Source: Nocardiopsis alborubida
Lineage (GTDB): Bacteria; Actinomycetota; Actinomycetes; Streptosporangiales; Streptosporangiaceae
DNA length: 64,000 bases
Direction: 5' to 3'
Assembly: GCF_012396365.1 (NCBI RefSeq)
Contig: NZ_JAAXPG010000009.1
Coordinates: 124,001 to 188,000 of the forward strand
Numbering within the stretch: position 1 is the stretch's first letter; each line of letters opens with the position of its first letter. The position numbers were made by a program, and so were the translations under genes. This document shows positions 9,019-18,490 of this stretch, one piece after another. Under the pieces are notes generated by a model that saw only the letters and a list, made by a program, of their open reading frames with translations, did no database searches and was not told the DNA's origin.

Positions 9019-9627
9019 ACGGTTTCGTGTCGTCCGACGGAAGGATGTGAACCTCTCCGAAGGGTAAAGTGACGCGCATCACTTTTACCTGTCACGTGTC
9101 GGGATCGAATCCATAACAGAAATCCTCCTCCTTTCCCGGGCCTTTCGTGTTCCGTTCCCGGTGGAGTGTGATTCCCCTTGCAGCCGCGGGGAGGAGAACG
9201 GTTCCGTTCCCCGTCGGTGAGCAGGGCCCGGCGCGTGTCCCCCGGTCTCGAAGGGCGTCGTCGACGGCCTCTGGTGCCACGAGGGCTCCCCGGCACGGGT
9301 TCGGCGGATTCCCCGTCACCTTGGCGTAGTCCGAGTCCGGTGCGGTGTCGGGCCCCCGGGGCGTGGGTGTGCTGGCGGGTCGGGGCGCGGTGGCCGCTGT
9401 CTCGGGCCTCCGGTGCGGGCGGCTTCCGTCGTGTGCGTTCACGGCGGACGGGGCCGGTGCGGGCGTTAGTCAGTGTTCACCTGGCGGCAAAATGGGAGGA
9501 AACATCACGTAGCCTGGCTGTGGCCAGGACGACGCCTTCGATGGCTCGGCCAGGACCCCTCGCCCCGCTCCGAGAAGCCTCGCGCTGCGGTCTGGCCATG
9601 TTCCCCTCCGAATTTTCCTGACCCGAG
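9019..9627 (+). other. 609-base intergenic region, no gene seen
   Basis: No convincing reading frame. It holds a terminator-like hairpin at 9063-9089 and, near its right end, an AT-richer stretch (9468-9515) that probably carries the acyltransferase promoter. Copies of GTTCAC or its complement lie at 9015, 9047, 9437 and 9475, and a small stem CCTGGC-TGTG-GCCAGG lies near 9513-9528. Confidence 0.5.
9063..9089 (+). terminator. hairpin after the first polymerase gene
   Basis: GGTAAAGTGA pairs with TCACTTTTACC (one bulged base) across the loop CGCGCA, 45 bases after the stop. The stem is AT-rich and its right arm includes TTTT. Confidence 0.5.
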
Positions 9628-11706
9628 GTGGTGGACTTCTCTGTGTCTGCACCTTCTGTGAACGTCGTCGACGCGAGCCATGGGACACCTGCTCCCAGCC
9701 CTTCCCGGTCGACGGCGAAACGGGAGTACCGGCCCGAGATCGAAGGGCTGCGTGCCGTCGCAGTGTCGCTGGTGGCCGTCTACCACATCTGGTTCGGGAC
9801 GGTCTCCGGCGGCGTCGACGTGTTCCTGCTGCTCACCGGCTTCCTCATCACCGGATCGCTGGTACGCGCGATGGAACGCGGGACGGGCGTGGCCTTCCGG
9901 GCCTTCTGGGCGAGGCTCGTCAAGCGGCTCTTTCCGGCCGCCGCCGTCGTCATGGCCGGCGTGCTGGTCGCGACCTTCCTGTGGATGCCGCGTTCTCGCT
10001 GGTCGGACATCATCTCCGACGTCTTCGCGTCCGCTCTGTACTACCAGAACTGGCACCTGGCCTTCGGCGCGGTCGACTACCTGGCGGAGCACGACGGGGC
10101 CAGCCCGCTCCAGCACTTCTGGTCACTGGCCATCCAGGGGCAGTTCTACCTGGTGTGGCCCGTCCTCCTGGCCGCCGCCGGCCTGATCGCCCCCCGGATC
10201 GGGTGGAGCGTGCGCAAGGCCGCCACCGCCGCCGTGGCGGCGGTCTTCGTCGCCTCGTTCTCCTACTCGCTGTTCATCACCCACTCCGACCCGTCCTGGG
10301 CCTACTTCGACGGCGCCGCCCGTGTGTGGGAACTGGCCCTGGGCGGGGTCCTGGCGCTGACGGTGTCCCGGATCCGCCTGCCACGCGCGCTGCGCGTGGT
10401 CTTCGGCTGGGTCGGCCTGTTCGCGTTGGTCCTGTGCGGGCTGCTGGTCCCGTCCTCCCTCTCCTTCCCCGGGTTCGTCGCCCTGTGGCCCACCGGCGCG
10501 GCCATCCTGGTCATCCTGGCGGGGACCACGGGGAGCCCGGTGGCGGCCGACCGCTTCCTGACCTGGCGCCCCCTGGTCTACTTCGGCAGCCTCTCCTACG
10601 CGCTCTTCCTGTGGCACTGGCCGGTGCTCCTCTTCTACCTGGAGGTCACGGAGCGGAACAGCCCCAGCCTGATCGGAGGCTTCTACGTCCTGGGCACCTC
10701 CCTCGTGCTGGCCTTCGCGACCAAGCGACTGGTCGAGGGAAACGCCGATCGGCTGGCGGCACTGCGTCCCAGCCGCAGGGCCTCCCTCGCGGTGGGCGCG
10801 CTCTTCCTCGTTCCGGTCCTGATCGCCGCGGGGGCGTGGGAGGTGCGCATCCAGCACGACCGTGAGCTCCGTGAGACCCTGGCCTCCGACGTGGACAGCT
10901 ACCCGGGAGCACGGGTCCTCGTGGACGAGGGATCCGCCGAGCAGCTCACGGACCTGCCGGTCTACCCCGACACGGCCGACGCACGTGCCCTCTCCCTCGA
11001 CCGGATCTATGAGTGCCACGCACGCATTCCGCAGACCGAGATGGTCAGTTGTGAGTTCGGCCCCGAGGACGCGGAGCGGACCATCGCGCTGGTGGGCAGT
11101 TCGCACGCCATCCACTGGATGGAGGGGCTGCGCGAGGTGACCGAGGCCCGGGGATGGCGTCTGGTCACCTTCACCAAGGACGTCTGCCAGTTCAGCGCCG
11201 CCGTCGAGATGCGCGAGGGCGCGGTCTACTCCGAGTGCGAGGAGTGGAAGACCGAGCAGATGGAACAGCTCCGCGAACTGCGTCCGGACGCTGTCTTCAC
11301 CACCGCTACGCGCTCCCAGGCGGCCCCGGACGAGGAGTACGTGCCCGACGGGTACCTGGAGCGCTGGCAGGAGATGGACGAGCTGGGCATCGAGGTGATC
11401 GCCGTCCGTGACACCCCGCGACTGGACTTCATCGCCCCGGACTGCGTGGACAAACACGGAGGGTCGGAGTGCGTGACGGAGGTCGGCTACGGGCTCGCCG
11501 AGGAGTCACCCGTCGACAGCCTCGCCGGCGTGCCCGACAACGTGCACTCCATCGACCTGACGGAGCAGCTGTGCCCGCAGGGGACCTGTGCGGCCGTCAT
11601 CGGCAACCAGCTGGCCTACTACGACAACAGCCATTTCACGTATTCGTTCTCCCGATCGCTGTCCTGGCTCCTGGAACCGGCGATCCTGGAAGTTACCGGA
11701 TGGTAG
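9628..11706 (+). CDS. OafA-type acyltransferase with C-terminal SGNH domain
   Basis: A 692-residue membrane O-acyltransferase. Residues 30-390 form an acyltransferase-3 domain with about ten membrane helices. It starts with EYRPEIEGLRAVAV and contains the catalytic His of VYHIWFG (about His53) and GGVDVFLLLTGFLITG. Residues 430-692 form an extracytoplasmic SGNH hydrolase-like domain with VGSSHAIHW (Ser491/492) and a final DNSH (Asp666, His669). Such AT3-SGNH proteins carry acyl groups across the membrane and acylate sugars or polyols. Between two teichoic-acid polymerases, the natural target is the wall polymer. The start is uncertain: GTG codons at 9628, 9631 and 9643 are in frame, and a GAGG lies at 9625. 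Confidence 0.88.
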   Translation: MVDFSVSAPSVNVVDASHGTPAPSPSRSTAKREYRPEIEGLRAVAVSLVAVYHIWFGTVSGGVDVFLLLTGFLITGSLVRAMERGTGVAFRAFWARLVKRLFPAAAVVMAGVLVATFLWMPRSRWSDIISDVFASALYYQNWHLAFGAVDYLAEHDGASPLQHFWSLAIQGQFYLVWPVLLAAAGLIAPRIGWSVRKAATAAVAAVFVASFSYSLFITHSDPSWAYFDGAARVWELALGGVLALTVSRIRLPRALRVVFGWVGLFALVLCGLLVPSSLSFPGFVALWPTGAAILVILAGTTGSPVAADRFLTWRPLVYFGSLSYALFLWHWPVLLFYLEVTERNSPSLIGGFYVLGTSLVLAFATKRLVEGNADRLAALRPSRRASLAVGALFLVPVLIAAGAWEVRIQHDRELRETLASDVDSYPGARVLVDEGSAEQLTDLPVYPDTADARALSLDRIYECHARIPQTEMVSCEFGPEDAERTIALVGSSHAIHWMEGLREVTEARGWRLVTFTKDVCQFSAAVEMREGAVYSECEEWKTEQMEQLRELRPDAVFTTATRSQAAPDEEYVPDGYLERWQEMDELGIEVIAVRDTPRLDFIAPDCVDKHGGSECVTEVGYGLAEESPVDSLAGVPDNVHSIDLTEQLCPQGTCAAVIGNQLAYYDNSHFTYSFSRSLSWLLEPAILEVTGW

Positions 11707-11839
11707 ATACGCCTGGTCGGGACGCCCGTCGCCGCGGGACCGTCCCGTACCCGCACTCACATGGAAAGGCTCGGAGACCGGGCGTTCCGCCGTACCGCGT
11801 TTCCCTTCGCCGTTCCTGCCGTACTCATGGAGTGGATGG

Positions 11840-14800
11840 ATGAGTCCCAAACTCAGTGTCGTTGTCCCGTTCTACAACGTGGAGGAGTACTTCGACGCGT
11901 GCCTCGCCTCGGTGGCGCGGCAGACGTTGGGGGACCTCGAGGTCGTGATGGTCGACGACGGATCGCCGGACCAGAGCCTGGCCATCGCCGAGAGGTGGGC
12001 GGCCAGGGACGAGCGGTTCCGTGTGGTCCGGCAGGAGAACCAGGGCCTGGGCCCTGCCCGGAACACCGGTGCGCGTCACGCCCAGGGCGAGTACCTGGCC
12101 TTCCTCGACAGCGACGACGTGCTGCCGGTCAACGCCTACGAACTGCTCGTCTCCTCCCTGGAGAAGACCGGTTCGGACTTCGCCAGCGGTAACGTCGTGC
12201 GCTTCAACAGTCGGGGGACCTATCCCTCGGACATGCACCAGGGTCTCTTCCGGAACACCCGGCTCAAGACACACGTGTCCAAGGAGAACGCCCTGCTCCG
12301 GGACCGGATCGCCTGTAACAAGGTGTTCCGGACCTCCTTCTGGCGGGCGGAGGGCTTCGAGTTCCCCCCGGGCCGGTACGAGGACGTGCCGGTCATCGTG
12401 CCGGCGCACGCCCAGGCGCGCAGTGTGGACATCCTGCGCCACACCGTCTACCACTACCGGGCCAGGGAGGGCGGCAACGCCTCCATCACCCAGCAGCGGA
12501 CCGACCCGGCCAACATGCGGGCCCGTGTCCTGTCGGTCACCAGCGCCAGCCAGTCGCTCGGCAGCGCCGGTCACCATGCGCTCCGCCGCGCCTACGACAG
12601 CCGCGTGCTGGTGGACGACTTCTGGATCTTCATGCGGCTCCTGCCCCTCGTCACCGAGGAGTTCCGCCAGGAGTTCGCCGAACTGGTCATCGCCTACGTG
12701 GACAAGATCGACCCCGGGATCCTGGATGAGCTCCCCGCCTCGAGCCGGCTCCAGTACTGGCTGCTGCGCCACGGCCGGATGGAAGAGCTCATGGCCGTGA
12801 TCGGCTACGGTCGCGGAGTGCGGGAGGCCGTGCGACACGGCGGCCACTGGTACGGGAACTACCCCTATTTCCAGGATCCCGAGGTCGGAGTTCCCGACGG
12901 CGTCTACCAGCTGGACCAGGAGCTCACCCTCCGCACCGTGGTCACCGAGCTGTACTGGCGCGCGGACCGCCTCCACCTGAGCGGTTACGCCGCCATCAAC
13001 CACATCGGCGCTCCCTCCCGGGAGGCGAACCGGATCACCCTCCGCCTCAAACACACACGCCTCGGACTGACCAAGACCCTGCCGGTCCGTCAGTTCGCGG
13101 ACCCGGCCGCCAACAACCGCATCGGCCAGTCCAGGAGCGTGGAGTGGTCGGCCTTCGAGACCACGATCGACCTGAGTCGGCTCCGGGTCGCCGGGATGCT
13201 GGTCCGCGGCACGTGGGAGGTCACGGTCCAGGTCCAGGGCCAGGGAGTCACCCGCGAGGGGCCGCTCGGCGAGGCCAAGAAGGACGGGGTCCTCCGGCCC
13301 GCCGGAGCCTACTTCGTCGGAGACAGCACCCGGGTCCTGCCCACCTTCGAGGCGGGCGGACGCTTCATGGTCCGGGTGGAGAAGAAGTACGCCCTGCACC
13401 GCAGGGACTGGATCGAGGACGGCCACTGGCACGTCGAGTGCGAGCTTCCCCGCGGCGGCACGATCGACGAGCCGGTCCTGGAGGTCGTCCGACGCGTGGG
13501 CTCGTTGCGCCACTCCTACCCGATGACGCTCCATGAGGACGCGGACGGGCGCAGGTACCTCGGCGCGTCCGTCCCCCTGGAGACCCTGGTCTCCTTCCCC
13601 GACGCGGCCGAGGGCGCGTCGGAGGACGAGTCCGGGTCCGTGTGGTCCGAGGAGCTGGACTGGGAACTGCGTGTGGTACCCAAGGCCAAGCGCTCGGAGC
13701 AGTTCAACCTGGTCGTCTCCGCCGACTTCGAGGAGCACCGCGCCCGGGTGGGGCGCAGCGAGCTTGTGGTCACCCGGAGCAAGCACGGCGCCCTGCTCCT
13801 GGTCGACCGCCTGCCCCGCATGGTGATCCAGCGGTACAGGTGGACGGACACCGGCACCCTGCACATGATCGGGGACTACAACGGCGACCCGGAGGAGAGA
13901 CCGACCAGCCTCCAGCTGCGTAAACGCCTGTCCCACCTGGTGCACTCCTTCCCCGTCACCTGGGTCGACAACACCTTCACCGTCAAGATCGAGCCGGGGA
14001 GGACGAGCGCCTGGGGCGAGGAGCGGGGGCTCCCCCGCGGGAGGTGGGACCTGGTCGTGCACCGCCAGGACGGCACCGAGAATCCTGTCATGCTCAACCG
14101 TCATCTGGGCGGGACGGAGCACGACGACCACCGCCATCACAGACAGCGCTTCACGATCCTGCCGCGCCGCCTCTACGAGATGTCGCTCAGAGTCCAGGCG
14201 GACTACACCGGCGAGGAGGGCAGCGGCTTCGGACGCCTCCGCCTGCGCGAGGAGCTCTACCCGCGGCTGCGCGAAGAGCCCCTGCGCGACATGGTGCTGT
14301 TCGAGAGCTACTTCGGCAAGCAGTTCTCGTGCAACCCGAAGGCCGTCTACGAGGAGCTGCGGGCCCGGAACACGGAGATGGAACTGGTCTGGGCGACCGA
14401 TGACGGCAGTCTCCGCATCCCCGACGGCGGCCGCACCGTCCTGATCGGCAGCGCGGAGCACCTGGAGGCGCTGGCCCAGGCCCGGTTCATCGTCAGCAAC
14501 TGCGGTATCCAGCACTGGTACGTCAAGCGCGAGGGCCAGGTCTACCTTCAGACCTGGCACGGAAGCCCTCTGAAGAAGGTGGGGCTGGACGTCTCCAACG
14601 CCTCCTTCGACCGTGCGCAGGAGCGGCTGCGCAGACTGGCCGATGACGCGCAGAAGTGGGACGTCCTGCTCTCGCAGAGCGCCTTCACCACGCCGATCAT
14701 GCGGCGGGCCATGGCCTACGAAGGAGAGGTCGCCGAGATCGGCTACCCGCGCAACGACGCCCTGCACGCTCCCGACGCCGATGAGCGTGCGAAGCGGGTC

Positions 14801-15370
14801 CGTGAGGCCCTGGGCATCGCCCCGGACAAGCGGGTCGTCCTGTACGCGCCGACCTGGCGGGACGAGGGCAACACGGCGAGCGGCACCTACCAGTTCGACC
14901 TGCGGCTGGACGTCGAGCGCATGCGCGAGAAGCTCGGCGACGACCACGTCGTCCTGTTGCGACTGCACCACCTGATCAACCGGCACCACGTGACCCGGGA
15001 GGACGAGTTCGTCAAGGACGTCTCCAGCTACCCGGACGTCAACGACCTGTGCCTGGCCTCCGACGTCCTGATCAGTGACTACTCCTCGCTGATGTTCGAC
15101 TACGCGGGGACGGGCCGTCCCATACTCGTCTACGGCTACGACTACGAGCAGTACCGGGACCACACCCGCGGCCTCTCCTTCGACCTGGAGGAGTACGGTC
15201 CCGGACCGATCCTGAGGGACACCGAGGAGATCGTCGAGGCGCTGGTCGACCTGGAAGGCCACCGGGAGAAGTCCAAGAAGCAGTACGAGACGTTCCGTGA
15301 GCTCTTCTGCCCGTACGAGGACGGGAAGTCGGCCGCCAGGGCGGTCGACCTGCTCCTGAGCAAGCGCTGA
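11840..15370 (+). CDS. GT2 glycosyltransferase / CDP-glycerol glycerophosphotransferase fusion (2)
   Basis: A 1176-residue paralogue of the protein at 5515 with the same order: a GT2 domain (VVVPFYNVEEYFD, VDDGSPDQS, QENQGLGPARNTG, DSDD), a long unassigned beta-rich middle, and a C-terminal TagF-like polymerase (QTWHGSPLKKVG with His907, YPRND, VVLYAPTWRDE, LRLHH with His1043-1044, SDYSSLMFDYAGTGRP). The ATG at 11840 has GGAG seven bases upstream. The open frame runs back to 11588, but that part overlaps the acyltransferase gene and is not coding. It keeps the LRxHH form, where the first copy has RCHPN, so the two may use different polyol or sugar donors. Confidence 0.88.
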   Translation: MSPKLSVVVPFYNVEEYFDACLASVARQTLGDLEVVMVDDGSPDQSLAIAERWAARDERFRVVRQENQGLGPARNTGARHAQGEYLAFLDSDDVLPVNAYELLVSSLEKTGSDFASGNVVRFNSRGTYPSDMHQGLFRNTRLKTHVSKENALLRDRIACNKVFRTSFWRAEGFEFPPGRYEDVPVIVPAHAQARSVDILRHTVYHYRAREGGNASITQQRTDPANMRARVLSVTSASQSLGSAGHHALRRAYDSRVLVDDFWIFMRLLPLVTEEFRQEFAELVIAYVDKIDPGILDELPASSRLQYWLLRHGRMEELMAVIGYGRGVREAVRHGGHWYGNYPYFQDPEVGVPDGVYQLDQELTLRTVVTELYWRADRLHLSGYAAINHIGAPSREANRITLRLKHTRLGLTKTLPVRQFADPAANNRIGQSRSVEWSAFETTIDLSRLRVAGMLVRGTWEVTVQVQGQGVTREGPLGEAKKDGVLRPAGAYFVGDSTRVLPTFEAGGRFMVRVEKKYALHRRDWIEDGHWHVECELPRGGTIDEPVLEVVRRVGSLRHSYPMTLHEDADGRRYLGASVPLETLVSFPDAAEGASEDESGSVWSEELDWELRVVPKAKRSEQFNLVVSADFEEHRARVGRSELVVTRSKHGALLLVDRLPRMVIQRYRWTDTGTLHMIGDYNGDPEERPTSLQLRKRLSHLVHSFPVTWVDNTFTVKIEPGRTSAWGEERGLPRGRWDLVVHRQDGTENPVMLNRHLGGTEHDDHRHHRQRFTILPRRLYEMSLRVQADYTGEEGSGFGRLRLREELYPRLREEPLRDMVLFESYFGKQFSCNPKAVYEELRARNTEMELVWATDDGSLRIPDGGRTVLIGSAEHLEALAQARFIVSNCGIQHWYVKREGQVYLQTWHGSPLKKVGLDVSNASFDRAQERLRRLADDAQKWDVLLSQSAFTTPIMRRAMAYEGEVAEIGYPRNDALHAPDADERAKRVREALGIAPDKRVVLYAPTWRDEGNTASGTYQFDLRLDVERMREKLGDDHVVLLRLHHLINRHHVTREDEFVKDVSSYPDVNDLCLASDVLISDYSSLMFDYAGTGRPILVYGYDYEQYRDHTRGLSFDLEEYGPGPILRDTEEIVEALVDLEGHREKSKKQYETFRELFCPYEDGKSAARAVDLLLSKR

Positions 15371-15413
15371 GCAGAGCTGAGGCACGCGCGGAAGTGCTTC
15401 CACACCGGAGGGG

Positions 15414-16433
15414 ATGAGTAGAGTGCGGATTCTGCTGACCGGAGGAGCCGGGTACATCGGCTCCCACACCGCGGTCGAGCTGGTCGCGCGCGGGCACCGG
15501 GTGGTCGTCCTGGACAACCTGGTCAACAGCAGCGAGGAGGCCGTGCGCCGGGTCGAGAAGATCACCGGCGCGCAGATCCCGTTCGTGCGGGGCGACTGCA
15601 CCGAGCACGGCGTCGTCGAGCGCCTCCTGGTGGAGCACGGCATCGAGGCCGTGGTGCACTTCGCCGGGCTCAAGGCGGTGGGGGAGTCCGTCAGCCAGCC
15701 GCTGCGGTACTACCGCAACAACCTGGACGCCCTGCTCACGCTCGCCGAGGCGATGGACCGCGTCGGAGTGCGCGACCTGGTGTTCAGCTCCTCGGCCACC
15801 GTCTACGGCGACCCGGATACGGTGCCGATCGCCGAGGGCAGCGCGCTGCGGGTGACCAACCCCTACGGCGCGACCAAGCTGTTCGGCGAGAGGATCCTGG
15901 AGGACCTCGCGGTGAGCGCCCCCGACTGGCGCATCACCGTGCTGCGGTACTTCAACCCGGTCGGCGCACACCCCAGCGGCCTGATCGGGGAGGATCCCAA
16001 CGACATCCCCAACAACCTCTTCCCCTACATCTCCAAGGTCGCCGCGGGGAGGCTGCCCGAGCTCACGGTGTTCGGCGACGACTACGACACCGCGGACGGG
16101 ACGGGGGTCCGGGACTACCTGCACGTGGTGGACCTGGCCCGGGGACACGTCGCGGCGCTCGACCACCTGGCCTCGCAGAAGGGGCTCAGGTCCTTCAACC
16201 TGGGGACGGGGAGGGGCACCTCCGTCATGGAGGCGATCCGCGCCTTCGAGGCGGCCTGCGGCCACGCCATCCCCTTCCGGGTCGGGCCGCGCCGCGACGG
16301 GGACATCGCCACCTGCTTCGCCGACCCGGGGCTGGCCAACCGCGAACTGGGCTGGCGGGCAGAGCACACGGTGGCCGAGGCCTGCGCCGACGCCTGGCGT
16401 TGGCAGTCGGCCAACCCCGACGGCTACAGGTGA
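15414..16433 (+). CDS. galE: UDP-glucose 4-epimerase
   Basis: Interconverts UDP-glucose and UDP-galactose (or the N-acetyl forms), an extended SDR using tightly bound NAD. Seen: ILLTGGAGYIGSHTAVE at the N-terminus, the catalytic SSSATVYG and YGATK motifs, and the family segments RYFNPVGAHPSG and GTGVRDYLHVVDLA. The 339-residue length is normal. GGAGGGG sits directly against the ATG at 15414, while a GTG at 15423 gives the more usual family start MRILLTGGAGYIGSH. It follows the second polymerase by 43 bases, so it probably supplies UDP-galactose or UDP-GalNAc for the wall polymer. Confidence 0.93.
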   Translation: MSRVRILLTGGAGYIGSHTAVELVARGHRVVVLDNLVNSSEEAVRRVEKITGAQIPFVRGDCTEHGVVERLLVEHGIEAVVHFAGLKAVGESVSQPLRYYRNNLDALLTLAEAMDRVGVRDLVFSSSATVYGDPDTVPIAEGSALRVTNPYGATKLFGERILEDLAVSAPDWRITVLRYFNPVGAHPSGLIGEDPNDIPNNLFPYISKVAAGRLPELTVFGDDYDTADGTGVRDYLHVVDLARGHVAALDHLASQKGLRSFNLGTGRGTSVMEAIRAFEAACGHAIPFRVGPRRDGDIATCFADPGLANRELGWRAEHTVAEACADAWRWQSANPDGYR

Positions 16434-16438
16434 CCCCG

Positions 16439-16472
16439 GGGAGCGCGGAGCGGCGCCGTCCTCCGCGCTCCC
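16439..16472 (+). terminator. galE terminator hairpin
   Basis: 12-bp perfect stem GGGAGCGCGGAG / CTCCGCGCTCCC with a 10-nt loop, starting six bases after the galE stop. Confidence 0.65.
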
Positions 16473-16561
16473 GGGCCGCCGGTGCGCCCTGCTACCGGGG
16501 ACAACCTTCTTGAAGCGCCAAGCGTCGATGAGACGATGCCAAAAGAAGGGCAAAGCCGGGC

Positions 16562-16690
16562 ATGGAACACGAGTGGGACGAAGAGTACGAAGAAGGCGAA
16601 GAGCACTTCTACGACGATGAGGGCACTTTCGGTGTCGGGCTCCCGCTGACGGCCGGGTCCGCCCACGAGGAGTGGACCCGGCGGGACTGA
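16562..16690 (+). CDS. small acidic protein, 42 residues, unknown
   Basis: ATG to TGA encodes a 42-residue peptide that begins MEHEWDEEYEEGEEHFYDDE. Nearly half of its first 20 residues are Glu or Asp, followed by a more ordinary tail ending EEWTRRD. Third codon positions are mostly G or C, as in neighbouring genes. The two other forward frames read through as Lys/Arg/Ser-rich strings that stop early. No good ribosome-binding site is seen (GAAGG is about 13 bases upstream). It sits in the 286-base gap between galE and the permease. I do not recognise a family. It could be a real small protein or a chance frame. Confidence 0.4.
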   Translation: MEHEWDEEYEEGEEHFYDDEGTFGVGLPLTAGSAHEEWTRRD

Positions 16691-16719
16691 CCCCGGAGAA
16701 CCCGCCACCGGAACCCCGC

Positions 16720-18294
16720 TCAGCCGGCGGCGGCCCTCTCCGCCCTCCTCGAAGCCCGCTCCGCGGCGCCCCGGTCGGGCAGGAGCACACCCAGGCCCCA
16801 GTGCAGCAGCAGGCCGCTGACGAGCCCCACGAGCCACCCGTAGTCCGCCAGCGGGGCGAGGAACGGGACCAGGCCCTCGGTCGGGAAGGGCCCCGAACCC
16901 TCGGGGGAGTGCGAACCGCCCACGGCCAGCAGCGAGCCGACGCCGAAGGCCACCAGGGCGCGCCAGTTCCACCCGTGCCGGTACCAGTACTCCGAGCCGC
17001 GCTCGTACAGCGCGGGCAGGTTCATCCGGGTACGGCGCAGCAGCCAGTAGTCGGCGAGCAGGATGCCCGCCACGGTGCCCAGGAGGCCGCCCACCGTGCC
17101 CAGCCAGGTGAAGATGTAGACGTTCTCGTTCTCCAGCAGCCGCCACGGCATGATCAGCACGCTGAGCACGCAGGTGACGATCGCTCCGGTGCGGAAGCTG
17201 ATCAGCCGCGGCCTGAGGTTGGACAGGTCGTAGGCCGGGCCGACCAGGTTGGCCGCGATGTTGGTGGAGACGGTGGCCAGCAGCACGACGAAGACCGCGA
17301 AGAGCAGACCGATCCCGCTGTCCATCCGCGCGACGACGTCGATCGGGTTCCACAGGGGCTCGCCGTAGACGGCCGCGGTGCCCGCCGTGACCATGACGGC
17401 CAGCAGAGAGAACAGCGTCATCGTGGTGGGCAGGCCCAGCGACTGGCCCACCACCTGGGCGCGCTGGGAGGACGAGAAGCGGGTGAAGTCGCTGATGTTG
17501 AGGGTCAGGGTCGCCCAGTAGCCGATCACGCCCATCAGAGACGGGAAGAACAGCGCCCAGAAGGAGGGCCCCCAGTCCAGGGGCTCGCCGGAGTCCAGGG
17601 ACAGCATCGTGCCCAGGCCCCCGGCCTCCACGGCCATCCAGGCCAGCAGCGCGACGCCGCCGAGGATCATCAGCGGCGCGGCCCACACCTGGATCCGGCG
17701 CACGCCCTCCATGCCCCACAGGATGATCGCGAGCTGGGCGACCCAGAACAGGCCGAAGGACAGCCACAGCGTCCACGGCTGACCGCCCAGCGCCGCCGCC
17801 CCCGTCCACCCGTCGCCGAGCAGGCGTCCGACGAGGACGTACACCCCCTGGCCGCCGACCCAGGTCTGGATGCCGTACCAGCCGCAGGCGACGGCGCCGC
17901 GCAGCAGCGCGGGCAGGTTGGCGCCGCGCAGGCCGAAGGAGGCGCGCGCGAACACGGGGAAGGGGATGCCGTACCTGGCGCCCGCGTGGCCGGTCAGCAC
18001 CATGGGCAGCAGGACGACGAGGTTGCCCAGGACCACGGCGAGCATGGCCTGGCGCCAGTCCAGGCCCGCCGCGATCAGGCCGCTGGCCAGCGTCCAGGCC
18101 GGGATGCTCACCGACATGCTCACCCACAGGGCGCCGAAGCTGCCGGTGCCCCAGGTGCGACGGGACATCGGGACGGGCTGGAGGTCGGCGTTGACGTAGG
18201 GGCCCTCGGGCAGGGAGGCCCCCTCCGCCAGGGAGACCCGGCCGTCGGGGTGGGTGACGGCGGCGGGTTCCGGCGGGGTCGGGGTGTGGGTCAC
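16720..18294 (-). CDS. NCS1-family nucleobase/hydantoin/allantoin permease
   Basis: A 524-residue transporter with about twelve membrane helices. NCS1 proteins bring in cytosine, uracil, allantoin or hydantoins with H+ or Na+. Seen: the NCS1-type entry SMSVSIPAWTLASGLIAAGLDW, the GARYGIPFPVFARASFGLRGANLPALLRG segment found in PucI/FurD/Mhp1-type carriers, and LTLNISDFTRFSSSQ in the middle. It is the last gene of the catabolic operon, 196 bases beyond the oxidoreductase gene. That gap contains an inverted repeat, so it may also have its own promoter. The context (dihydropyrimidinase, ureidopropionase) suggests uracil/thymine or hydantoin uptake; the exact substrate is not visible. Confidence 0.87.
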   Translation of the reverse strand: MTHTPTPPEPAAVTHPDGRVSLAEGASLPEGPYVNADLQPVPMSRRTWGTGSFGALWVSMSVSIPAWTLASGLIAAGLDWRQAMLAVVLGNLVVLLPMVLTGHAGARYGIPFPVFARASFGLRGANLPALLRGAVACGWYGIQTWVGGQGVYVLVGRLLGDGWTGAAALGGQPWTLWLSFGLFWVAQLAIILWGMEGVRRIQVWAAPLMILGGVALLAWMAVEAGGLGTMLSLDSGEPLDWGPSFWALFFPSLMGVIGYWATLTLNISDFTRFSSSQRAQVVGQSLGLPTTMTLFSLLAVMVTAGTAAVYGEPLWNPIDVVARMDSGIGLLFAVFVVLLATVSTNIAANLVGPAYDLSNLRPRLISFRTGAIVTCVLSVLIMPWRLLENENVYIFTWLGTVGGLLGTVAGILLADYWLLRRTRMNLPALYERGSEYWYRHGWNWRALVAFGVGSLLAVGGSHSPEGSGPFPTEGLVPFLAPLADYGWLVGLVSGLLLHWGLGVLLPDRGAAERASRRAERAAAG

Positions 18295-18381
18295 GGGTCA
18301 CCTGGTCTCGGTGGGCGGGGAGGGGCGGGGTACACAGCGCTGCCGGGCCCGCCTGGGCGGGACCCGTGGGGGCGGCGAGAA

Positions 18382-18400
18382 GTCCGGAGATGTTCCGGAC
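18382..18400 (-). promoter_or_regulatory. inverted repeat upstream of the permease
   Basis: GTCCGGA-GATGT-TCCGGAC, a perfect 7-bp inverted repeat with a 5-base centre, next to an AATAT-containing stretch. It is a candidate operator or internal promoter element for the permease gene. No regulator gene is adjacent. Confidence 0.35.
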
Positions 18401-18490
18401 CGCCGAATATCCTCGCACGTCACAAGGCGCACAGGTGCCACGGGCGGGGCCGTCGTGACGCGCCCGCCCGTCCCGGCCCCGCGGCGCGGA

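Noticed and set aside
11825-15673. A 1282-residue open frame on the minus strand
   Set aside because: It lies fully antisense to the second polymerase gene. Long antisense frames are expected in GC-rich DNA; the protein is His/Asp/Val/Gln-rich with no domain.
16535-16660. Two other forward frames over the small acidic gene (Lys/Arg/Ser-rich)
   Set aside because: They are basic or serine-rich by-products of the GA-rich sequence, stop early and lack good third-position bias.
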